Origin: Trogon surrucura
Taxonomy: Eukaryota; Chordata; Aves; Trogoniformes; Trogonidae
Reading direction: 5' to 3'
Length of the DNA: 64,000 bases
Assembly (NCBI GenBank): GCA_020746105.1
Contig: CM036621.1
Coordinates: 47,030,264 to 47,094,263 of the forward strand
In this document: piece after piece, positions 50,701-62,700 of the stretch
How positions within the stretch are numbered: position 1 is the stretch's first letter
Layout of the letters: every line of letters starts with the position of its first letter
Program-made: the position numbers and the translations under genes
The notes under the pieces: model-generated
The model's input: only the letters and a program-made list of their open reading frames with translations
Database searches by the model: none
Told to the model about the DNA's origin: nothing

Positions 50701-53700
50701 ACCATCTAACATAACAGATGCAACCGTGTGACACTAGTGTTTGAAGAACTGGACAAAGATAGGGGCTTACACAGGAAACTAGATTCATGTAAGCTCACCA
50801 ACTACAAGGTTGCTCCTCCACTTCAGAAACGCCTGGTCTTCTTACCTGCTCTGTATGGCCAGGAAAGAACATTAAGGTGATACCAAGCTACGTCACTTGC
50901 AGGGAGCCACGTAGGGGGGCGTCACTGAGGAGTCCTGACCCTCCTGGAACACTGTTGCCATCATCTCACCCAGGTCACCCCAGGCATAGGAAGCATCCAG
51001 ACATCCCATTTGCGGGATGTCTGGATGCTTTGTGCCCCCTAAGCCACTGCCAGGCATAGGGGGAAGTGTCACTTACAGCGGGCCAGGGAGGGTCACTGAG
51101 GAGGCCTGACCCTCCTGGAACATCCAGAGCACCCCGGGCACAGGTTGAGGAGGGAGCAGGAGCCAAGGGAACACAAGGGGATTTGGATGGCAGCCCCTGG
51201 GCTCAGGGGCCAGCAGAATGGCACAGGGGAAACGTCCCCAAGAAAGGGGCCCTTAGCCTCCCCTGACCCTCCTCCTTCTCTCACATTAGGATGTCTTTCA
51301 GTCCAAGCACCACTCAGGACCCATAAGAGCCATGTTTTGTCACACTCATCACCATCACAACGGTCTCCTGGTGTCACAAGCCGCCACCTCACTACTTTCC
51401 ATTCAGCGCCCTGTAAATACAGGGACACCAGCAGTTGACCCACTGTTTGCTGAGCTTCGAGGTCCTCTCGTGCCAAGATGCTTGGTAGGAAGAGGTCGCA
51501 GAGGAGCAAGGCAGGTGGCATTCTACCCTTGAGTTAGAGAGACAAGTGGTGGCTGCAGGAACCGCGGAGGAAGAGGAGGCGGCTTCAGAGGGGAGGCATC
51601 ATCAGCCACTGGGCAGCAATGGCCACGGCTCACAGGTGACAGGGTGGAGCCCACAGAGGTAGATCCACTCGAAGATCAGGAAGAGCCCATGGATGTGGAT
51701 CCACCCCCATCGTGGCTTCCCTGGCACCACTACACTGTGTCAGGGTTCCCCTCCATGACACCACGCCGAGCACAGCACAGGAGCAGCCCGCCAGCGCCCC
51801 ACCACCAGCCCAGCCTCCACACCTGGCCTTAGCTGCCAGGTCTGGCCTCCGTGCCCAGCCATCCTGCAGGCTCACCCGTTCCACCTCCTGGCGATCAGCA
51901 ATTATTTTGTTGTTGCCATGGCTGAAGAAGAGCTGGCCCTCAGCATAAAGGTCCCTTCTGGTTGTTTCGTTAGCAGTTCAATACTATTTTCTGCCTAATT
52001 TTCAAAGGCCCAATAAACGAAGAAAAAGAACAGTAAAGATGCTTCCGTCTTCTCTTCTCTGGCACTTTGGTGACTGCACCTGGACTCCTCTGTCACCTCC
52101 TGGTCTCCCCAGGAAAGATGACACTGGGGGGTGGGGTGTGGCCCAGCCCAGCGCCTTGGAGGTGGTGAGGGGCTGGGGCACCCAGCGCGTGAGGGCAGCC
52201 TGAGGGAACTGCCTCTGGTCACGGGGGTGCAGAGAGCCTGGAGCAGGCTGCCCAGAGAAGCTGTGGATGCCCTGTCCCTGCAAGTGTTCAGGGTCAGCCT
52301 GGGTGGGGCTCTGATCTAGCAACCTGATCTAGTGAAAGATCGGCAGCAGCTGAGTTTTAAAGGTCCCTTCCAACCCAATCAGTCCTGTGATATTGCTTGT
52401 GGCTTGTCAGCAAAGGATCCTTCCATTTGTACAACCATCGCTGGCAAGAGGGTCTCCCAGTAGGGCCTTCCATTTTCAAATGCAATTCTCAGTACAAATC
52501 TGAGCTGAAGGCAAACACTAAAGTTCCTCTGTTTTTATGATCCTGTGAGGAAGCAGCAGCATACACGTTGTGCCTTTGCAAGGACTTTGGATGCCAGAAC
52601 TACTGATTTCCTGTGGATCTGTCAAGCTTAACAGGCTTCTAGGCAAAGAGGCTGCAACGGACAAACATTTTACTACAGAACTTTAAAGAAGAATAAATTT
52701 AGACAGACTAAGAGTATTATAAATGTTGATTGAAATAAAAAAATAGCTGTAAAACTACAAAACGCATTATTCATTACGGCCAAACAGAATTTTTCTGACT
52801 GAAGTGTTTTTAAAATAAGAGAAGAAACAGAAACAACTATCACATGCAAGTCTCGAGACACAACTGACTAAAGAACACCCTCTCTCTCCATTTACCTTTA
52901 CTGGAAGCTTTCCTTCAGTTACAACCAAAGTATCTCCTCTGCAAACATTAAGTTCCTTCAGAGTGGCATTCTGTGGGCAGAGAAAGCACAGCACACTTGT
53001 CACTCCACACACTTTCCTGCTTTCTTTCCTAGAGTATATGCTGGTGGCTTTTTAAGTCATGCGTGCCCAAGGTCCAAGGTGTTTTGCTTCTCCACCCAAG
53101 AGCACAGAAAGACCCATTGGTCACCCACCCCTGGGAGGCAGCTGTGCAGCAGCACACAGGCATCCACCTCCAGGAGCCTGCTCTGCAGCAGCCCTTGCAG
53201 AGCTCCCTGCTGAGCTGTGGGTTTCCTTTGCACCTCCACACCGCACCAACAGACACCTCATGCTTCTTTAATGAAGGGTAAGCCTAGACTTTAGAAAAAA
53301 AAAAAGGGTGGATATGACTTAATCCTGAGAGGCAGGTGCACAAGATTTACATTTTAACCATAGGTAACCAGACACTGTCTTCACAGGGCTCCCTGAAAAT
53401 AGAACACTGTGTGTACTGAGGTAGCACACACAAAACCACCAACCCTTTGCTTTACTGCAGCTCTTTTCAGTCTCTAAAGAAAAGTGGGGTGAATAAACTA
53501 TAGCATGACTCAAATCAAAAATAGGATCCTCTTACTTCCTGACTTAATGCTTCCCCTGCTTCATAGCACCAGTCAATCCTTCTCAAATGCCAGTTGTCAC
53601 CTATAAAAAAAAAATTCAAAACTAATTAGCCAATAATGCTGTTTTGAAAAAAACATCGCAAAACTCTTAACAAGGGGTAAGAGATTCTTTTGCCTTTTTT

Positions 53701-56700
53701 TTTGTTTGTTATTTTTTAAACAAGAACAATTAAACTTTTTCATTTGACCCAAATAATTGAGGAAAATACACTTTACTCTTTGCAAGGTACAAAATTTGTC
53801 TTTCATAACTAAAAAACCGAAGCTCAGAAGGAATCTCATAAATAAACTCCATGGGGGAAAAAAAATACCTTGCACTGATGTCTGACATTTCTTTGATGAA
53901 AACAGCCAGATCACAAATCTCTGCACAAGGCCAAATTCAACTGTTCAAAAATGTGTAATATAAAGTAAGGCAATAAAACAGAGCCATTGTTTCTTGGCAG
54001 TAAACCTATGCTATAGGGAAATGAAAAAGGCTAAGTTTATTTCAACACAGTATTAACTACCTCAACTCACATATACAAGTACATAAGAGCACAATATTTA
54101 ATTTTCAGTTGGGCTACTCAGTGTATATTCTGACAGTAATGTCTTTCAGGTGAATTTTTATGATTTTTGGAGCATGCCTGAATTTGCAACCATCATTCCA
54201 CTGTAACACAAATTCAATATTCAATGAATGTTTAGAATAAAAGCTGGAAAACATTGTCCTTGCTCCTTCCTCACTATCAGCATCAATGGAAGAGTTGCTC
54301 AGCCAGGAAACTGATGTGTCATGGTAGTGCTGTCTCTATCTCCTCCTTAACCCTCAAGCAAAAGCTTAGTAACATGTATCTGCTACCTCTCAGATTCCCA
54401 AATAACGGCCAAACTGTGAGCTCATTTTGAACCATTTGGTTTTGCAAAGTGACCAAAACTTATTTTTTACAGTTAATCTCACGCAGTGGTTCCCAGTACA
54501 ATAGAAAATCTTCTCAAAGCAGCCAAACAACTCCACCTGCACACACACCCAAGAAAATAGTCAAGCAGTTGTGGATTTTGCTGTATTTTGATTAAAGATT
54601 GAAGCTGATTTTCAAGAGGAACTGCACAGCCAGCTTCTATCAGAACAAGACAGTAAGTTTATAATTGTTTCCTCACATTACAACAACACATCTATCATTT
54701 TAACAAACAAGTTGCAAGCTTTAGGGGCAACAAAAGCTGTCGTAGAAATCTGGAAGTCCCTTTTAAGAAATCATTAAATAACAATACAACTAACCTGATA
54801 ATCCAGATTTTTCCAGCATTAAATTTAGACACTGTAAAAAAAACACAACATATGGTGAGACGTGTCTCAATGCTGAGGCTGGGAAATACAAAGTTTTCAG
54901 TAAGTCTACACTATAATTTTCCTAACCTAAAAACCTAGTGGTTGATTCCTGGTCAACTCCTAAAATCGTTATAATTATATAGACATGGTGTATTTGAGCT
55001 ATATATTAAACCTTTCAAGTACAAGATTGTTTTCAGGTAAGAAATTTACTACATTGAGTCAGCTTTTACAAACTGTTTTAAAAAAAAAAAAAAAGCAGCA
55101 ACACACTCTCCGCTATCAGTTTGTCGCTTTACCCAAAGAAAATCTGTCCCAGAGTTTGAAGATGCACCTTTCAGAAATCAAACTTGCAAACTCAACACTT
55201 TCCAGCCACTACTCATAGATGTTGGCACCCTGTGCCAGTAGCCTGGACTGTTAACATCAAGAACTGCTTCCTTCACGCTGGCACAGCTCTTCCTGACACC
55301 TCTCACTCAAATTCTGCACATTTAGAGCTGGATGAACTACAAGGAACTGTGTCAGGCTCTGCCATGACTGTGTGTCATGCTGAGGACTGCTGCGTATTAA
55401 AAGGAGAGGCTAGCCAGGCACAAAGCAGTCAACTGTGCTCATCCTTGGGAAAAAAGCAAGGATGTTGCTTTACTACTTGGTGAAAGACAAAGGCACTCCT
55501 TCCCACTGGCCTTCTGGAGTTGAAACACTTCCTCTGCCTCAGTATCTCCCGGCGACCAGAAGTGACACACAGGTATAAAGTGAAGCTCTCCAGGAGCAGC
55601 AGACCTGGCCCAGGCATGACGAAAGCTTTTGAAAGGAGCTCGACTTACCTCTTTGACAGAGGCAGTCTCTTCCACAACTATCTCCATTTCAGAGCTTGCA
55701 TTTTGGTCAACAATAAAATACAAGAAGAGCTAAAAAAAAAAACGAGTATAAGCTATCAAAATACATATTTAAGCATGGAAATACTGTGAAACACCACCTC
55801 CTAATGCACACATATACCAACTATTGCAAGCCTGCCTTCAGTCTAATAGCACTGAAACTAAACTATCTAAGCAGGACAGAGGAGCACATATAATTGAGTT
55901 ATGGCCATCAACAGAACCTCATTAACCTTCTGTACACGTCTGCTGAAAATGAGAGATAAAACCTGCTCCCACTCTGATCTTTCAAAATATACAACTATTT
56001 TTTTTCTCTTACATATTTACAGCTTGTAGATATCAGGAGTAATATCCCCTTTCTTTATGCTTTTTATCAAAGTATATGTACATCAAAGCACAGAAGTTGG
56101 ACAACCACGAACAGATGAACAATAAACAATTTATCCTTAGTCATAGGAGCTATAGTAACAGTTTATGTATATGCTCTTGGCTTCTGCAACTGAGGCAAAT
56201 GGTGTGAGCCCTCACACTGATATGGATAATTCTCTGCATCACCAAGCATTTTTTTTTCCATGCCATTACAAGGGTAAAAAAAAACAGGACTACATGAAAT
56301 ATTGGGAAATGCAAACAAAGCACAAAAGTAGCACAAGACTTTCAGTCACAGCACTACTGTACCTGAGTGGAAGTTGGAGCTTTCCCACGGCACAGCCCTA
56401 GCAAGCTTCCCATTTTCAGTTCAGCTTCCTTCACAGTATAATCCTCAGGAACTTCAGAGAGGACAAAAAACACAGAGAAAATCATAAACTGCTGCTTCCT
56501 GAAAACATCTGTTCTATTATGCTGTTCTTTAGAGTAAGATAAAGATGTTCAGTGACATTTACAGAACTGCACTTCCACACTGTTGACATCACATCAGCGA
56601 GCTTCCTACGATGAGAGCAAAGCAACATTTGTAGAAAGGTTCCTCCCCACCATCTCTTGTATGGGGAGACATTTAGAATTCAGAATCAGACAGTTAGAAT

Positions 56701-59700
56701 TAGAATTTAGGTTGGAAGGGATCTTCATAGGTTTTTTTGGTCCAAACCAGCTCTGAACTCAGATCAGTCCCCTCTGGGCTTTCTCCAGTCAAGCCCTGAA
56801 TACCTCCAGGGCTCTTCCAGCCTCCCAGGGCTTCCCTGTCTATTGTTTGTCCACTCCCAAGGTGAATTCCCTTCCCCTCAGGACACCACCTGGAATTTTT
56901 AACCGAAACCTGTGTCTGCTGCCTCTGATCCTTTTTATGTGCTCCTCTGAGAATAATCTGGCTCTACCTTCTCTAGAGATCCATGTAAAGGAGTTAAAGA
57001 TGGCAATTATCGCTCCTCTCCCCCAAGCCTCTTCCTCTCAGGCTGGAAGAATTCAGCTTCCCTCGCCTTTCACTTATTCTGGCTCTCAAACCATCCCGGG
57101 TGCTCTCCTTTGGACTGGCCCTAGTTTGGACGGGTTTCGTTATCATGCTGGGGAACCCTCAAAATAGACACAATACTCCAGATGTTGCCTGATGGGCACT
57201 GAAAGGAGAGGAATTTCTCTGCTTGGCTTCCTGGTTGTGTTTTACTAATGCGAAGTACCAGCAAAATAGCAAAGACAAAGAAAATGTTTCCCAGCAGGCA
57301 CGAAGATGATCTGCTCAGTTTCTCACCACTGCCCCACCTAAACGAGAGGAGGAACTTCTTTATTTTGAGGGTGACAGAGCACTGGAACAGGCTGCCCAGA
57401 GCGGTGGTGGAGTCTTTGTCTCTGGAGACTTTCAAAATCTGCCTGGACATGTTCCTGTGTGACCTATCCTAGGTGATTCTGCTCTGCCAGGAGGACTGGA
57501 CTAGATGATCTCCAGCATTCCCTTCCAACACTTAACATTCTGTGATTCAAGTCTAACCTCCAGCTTTCTGTTAGTACTGTTAAAATATAGTAAAACTGAA
57601 AAAAACCCAAAAAAACCCCACAAACTACACAACTGTTTCAGTTAAGTCTGGAAATAAGTGGAGTTAAGTGTGTGGACTTCTCCCAGTAAAGAAAGAAAGG
57701 AAGCTTAAAGTTTCCCAATTGAACTTCTAATAGAACCATGATTTTGAAACGCAAATTTACCTGGAGAAAGAAGTTTGCCATTTCCACTAACAGGTCTAAG
57801 ACAGCTGTCATTTGCTGTAACAAAAAGGGCAGCAAAGAGAGACAGATGCATTAAGTCATTCAAATAAGAAATTTAACTCAGAACTTCAGACACATTAAAG
57901 ATTAATGACAACAACAGGTTTATCTTGGAGGCCTCCCTCTCAAGTTATTTTATCAGAAGTACAACTGAGATTCCTAGAGACTTTGTGAAAAGCTTAGTTT
58001 TCATTATTTCAGTGACAGATTACGTTCTCTTTGAAGGCAGCTGTTAACTACAATCATTAAAATACTACAAAGCTGACCAGTTGCTTCCAAAGGTAAAGGC
58101 AACAACAACAAAAAAATAAAGAATACTGTAGTGTTTTAAAGAACAAACAGCTCCTGAAAAATAAGTGTCTTAAAATGTATTCTAATCAAGTCTTACACTG
58201 ATTTATTTCATTTAAGCTAGAAAAAAAATTTTTCTTTAGTATTAGATGAATTTTAAGTCCTTTGCACCCTCTTTCTTTCAAAAAGACCTCCTAACAGCAA
58301 TGGATTTGCTATTTTGAATAGACTGATGCAAAAAGCAAGAAGCCGGGCAGTAAATTCTAACATTCTCAGATCTAAAAGTAAAGCATCTGGACACTTACCT
58401 AGTTCCTCCTCTAGGTGAAGCTCCCGTATTGCTTTCATTTTGATATCTGACATGACCTAAAAGAAATCAGTATTACCACCTCTAACACAGAATGCCAATA
58501 ACACACCTACTGTTCAAATGCCAGTCCACAAAAGGCAGCCTTCACTTGAAACACATCACAGTTAGGTTCTTATTCCTGTTAACGCTATACACAGCTAAGA
58601 AAACATTTCTTTAGCGTTATCATACCAAATATATATAATAAATAAATGGTATTTGATTTGTCAAATGACTAGTATTTCACAAGTGGTAACATTGTGAGCA
58701 AAAGTAAGCAGTACTTCCTATTTTCTCTAACAGGGAAAATTTTTAAAGGCGAAAAAGTACCAGAGAAGCCCACCCCTCAGGGAAACCCAGCATTATTTCC
58801 TATCTTATTTTGAAAGCAAGAAGTAACACTTTCCTCCTCTTTTAGGTTTTGTTTACTGACATAGCCTCAAACATATATTTACAGGATGGTCCAAATGACA
58901 CTGGCCAAGCTTTGCAGTGACAGCCCGTGTTATATCCCTGAACAATCACGCTTCTTACTGTTTCAATCGTGGCAGTAATTTTAACGTGTTTCTCCTCATC
59001 ATCCATCCCACAGAAGCTTTTAACTTGAAGCCAGCTGATGTCATATGTAAAAGCAGTCAGATTGCCACTTGACACGTTCACAAAGCTGTAAAAACGACCA
59101 GTGCGAGATGATCAAAGGCAGGAAGACTACAAATTGTCTGGACTAGATCACTACATACCAAAGCCCTCAAACCAGTAACACGTAGATTATTAATTATGGC
59201 ATGGCACAGGGCAAGAGTCAGAGGCCTCACGCAGCATCCAGGCACCTCTGGGCTGGTGAGTAAACCAGTAAATAAACCTCAGTTTGTTAACTGGCTTTCA
59301 ATGGGGCCTGAGCTTCTGGAGGCACTTCAGAGTCTAAGTCACTTTCTGAGGCTGGATTTAAGGCCTCTAGACAAAACATTGTAAAAAAGAAAAAATACTG
59401 CAAAAGCATATCTAGTCATAACTCAAGCTTGCCATTTTCTCTCTCTGCTACTGTTTATAAACACAGAAACAGTTTTTGGTGAAGAACCCTCTCACTGCTT
59501 GATTCGATCTCAATTGTCAGTACCCTTGCCATTAGGAAGTCAGAATTTATGTAACAAGCACATAGACGTCTCTGGAAGCAGGAACCTAACCTCACAGATA
59601 TACACTTGGAAATGAAGTGAGACCAGAAATTTGCCCCTGATAAATTCAGGTTCAACTGGGAGATTTAGCAGAACTGCATACTCTTCTGATACTGCTCCGT

Positions 59701-62700
59701 TCTCTCATCCCACCAAGTCCCTTGGAGAATCACGCAACTCAAACCTCAAAAATTCACATTATGCCAAAGACGTGCAGCACACGGGGCACAAGTTGCTCTC
59801 ACTAAGTTTTTCCCTTTCGAAGTCAAAGTGACAACATCTGAGCTTCAAGAGCAAAGAAATATCTAACAGTTGATACGTGCCTTCAACACTAAAATGAGAT
59901 TACATTATGTTTAATTAAAAAGCTCAAAGTGACAATTAGTTAAAAGAACATATAGAGCCAACATAATTTTAACTAAGAAGATTTTGCCAAAATTGTCTCT
60001 TTGTTTAATTACACTTGTAATCAAAATGATTACCTCTGGTCATGGCTGTCTAAGACTAGTACTGAGCATCCATCCGTGAGACCAACACTTTTAACCGTTT
60101 CCTTCATATCTTCTTCAAGAAAAACTTCCCAGTCCTTGGCTTCTTTATCTGGTCCTGACCCATTCTTCAAGATGATTCCTCCCGATGGCGCTAAGGCTCT
60201 GCGCAGATCACTCAGTTTCGTGCTGCATGAAAAGACGTGCTGCGATTCTGTAAAATGCTGGCCCTTGCCTCCTTCGTTGTACTCTGCTAAACGAAGAACG
60301 TTGATGACCACAGGTTCGTGATCAGGGCCTGTCATCACCTTTGTTCCACCAACCTGAAGTAAGGAACGCAAGATCTATGCAGTGGCGATAAAATAAAGGA
60401 AAGACTGGACAGCAATAAATGACTGCAATAAAATTATTGAGACAAAAAGATGGACTCTTTTACCTCATTAGAAATAAAGCACCTCGGACCAAATGCCTAC
60501 TGAACAACTCCAAGGTGTTGGGAAGATAAAGGGTAATGCTAATCTGTTCCAAGTCTGCAGATACAGTAAATGCACTGGCAGCAGTAGCTGGGAAACCAGT
60601 GGACACTTGGTATCCATCAGATTAAGAACAGAGAAATGCAGCCCCTCAGGATATTAAAGAACTACCTAAAAGTGTGACTGAGGCAGATCAAGAGTTAGAT
60701 TTTAAAATCTGGCCTTTCTCATATTCAATCCAGGAAAAGTTCCTTGCCAAAAAAAAAAAATTTAATCACACAGTAAGCTAGAGTAGCGAAGACCATATTA
60801 AAAGTATAACAACCCTGTTACTAGATGTTTTCTTTTGTTTCTGGATTTTTTTTGATAAATCAGAAAGAAATTTCATGTTTTTTCAAGAAAAATCTTTGAA
60901 ATGTAAAATTATATTCCATTATGGAATAAAATGCTCTGTTACATAACCACTTAGGCAAGTATTTCAAAGTTAAGCAGAAACTTTTAATATTAAAGGAAGA
61001 TGCAACACTAGAAAAGAAGTACAGCATTTCAGGGAGACTTATTTTACATCCAAGTAGTCACTGACAGGTCTAGAAGGCATATGGTTTTGTTACCACACTA
61101 CAATCAACTGATGTTTTTCAAAGAGGCACCAGATGTTGTCAGAATACACCACCAATGTAGTAGTGGCACTGGGTATCTTACAGGCATCTATCAGTCTGAC
61201 CACATCGCATTCTGCATAGTGTAATTCTATTTATAATTTTATCAAGCAGCACATTACACATCACTTAAGGCATACTGACAAGCTGTAAAAACACAGTCTT
61301 CTAGACGAAGCTGAGGAGGTGTCACCAAACCCAACGTTGTGCTGTGTCAGCAGCACATCTGCAGAACACACCGTCACATCCAGTAACACGGCTGGAGTGT
61401 CTCATCTTTCCAGAACTGATGAGGAGAGAGGGTGTTTGGTTCTTTTACCTCTTTCCCGTTCCACACAAAGACGTCTGCTCCATCAGCCAGCCCGATGCCA
61501 TCCAGCGTCAGCTCATCTCCTGAAAACGAGAAAATCATCAAGTTCTTGCCCCCCTCAAAACAGGCAAGCAGGGCCACCTGGTAAACTGAAATATGCTGGT
61601 ACGTTCTGCACTGGCTCAAGTGTAGAGTTACAAAAGCTGCCGCATGATCAACATTTACAGGGACTAAATTACGGTTCACTGCTGCAGCAAAAGCAACACA
61701 AGTGGGTACACGTCCCTGCAAAACTCTGGCCGAGTAAAGAGGGCCGCAGCACAAAGGTTTCCATTCAATTCCACTTGCAAACAGAGGCTTAAGTTAGCAC
61801 TTGGCAAAGCTGCTTGGGCAAGATTATCTACATGAGATTTAGCAGTGAATCAACAGATTTAAACCAGAAAGATTGGATTTAATAAATGAGTTCAAGTCAG
61901 ATTCAGATTTTTTTTTAAAGTCATTTTCATTAGAAGAACTGCACTAGCTTTTGGAGAAATATTTACAGTGGCTATGACTGCCTCTGTATTTTGATGTCAA
62001 CATCATGGAAAGCTGGGTTATGTTCTCTGAATTTTCTAATGCTCTCTAATTTCCTGAAACAGATCACAAACAGTATAAAATTTAAAAATGGCTGAAGGGC
62101 TTTTGAAGATGAACACCTAGAACTGCATAACAATACTAAACTCATGATTTTAAAATACTAATGTACTAAGAGTATATTAATATTTTATATATAGTATAAA
62201 CTAATGTATTCTTGCTCGGTTAGACCCAAGTTGAAGATCTAACCTTTGATATTACCCTGGTTCTCCTCCATCATATCTACCTGCTAGGCAAGTACTATGA
62301 AAACAAGCATTCATAAGCAAATCAAGGTCAAAATATCGACTGATAATTTGCCAGCAAATGTTTTTAACTTACTTAAGACCTGCAGTCTTACTGCATTTCA
62401 CGACAAAGATTACATAACAGAGATTACACATGAAGGTCTCAAAAGTCTTCATTTCGAGTCTAAGAACATCTTAAATAACAGCAGTGGTCATGCACGTAAG
62501 TTTGAATTTGAAGAGTGTGAAGTAATACACGACTCCAAGACATTTTACCTATGAAATGCTCAATGTCTGCAGTATATATTACATACAAATAACATGGAAG
62601 CCTTGTACGTAGCAGTCTTACCATCAAGTATCTGGTAAAGATGCAGTCCTGCTGGTAGAGGCTTGGCAATACTGAGAATCATGTCTCCTTCCCAAGACTC

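Larger units (their letters stand above)
50885..52224. other. GC-rich block of unknown origin in a USP40 intron
   Basis: About 1.3 kb is far richer in G and C than the surrounding intron and contains the hairpin, the duplication and several open frames without family matches. A CR1 3' end follows it directly. It could be an inserted element or the upstream part of a composite insertion. One plus-strand frame (51644-51832) has acidic [11 protein letters not shown]-type text. Confidence 0.55.

Noticed and set aside
51093-51521. 142-codon minus-strand open frame in the GC-rich block
   Set aside because: High GC makes long accidental frames likely; the text shows no recognisable domain and no splice context joins it to USP40.
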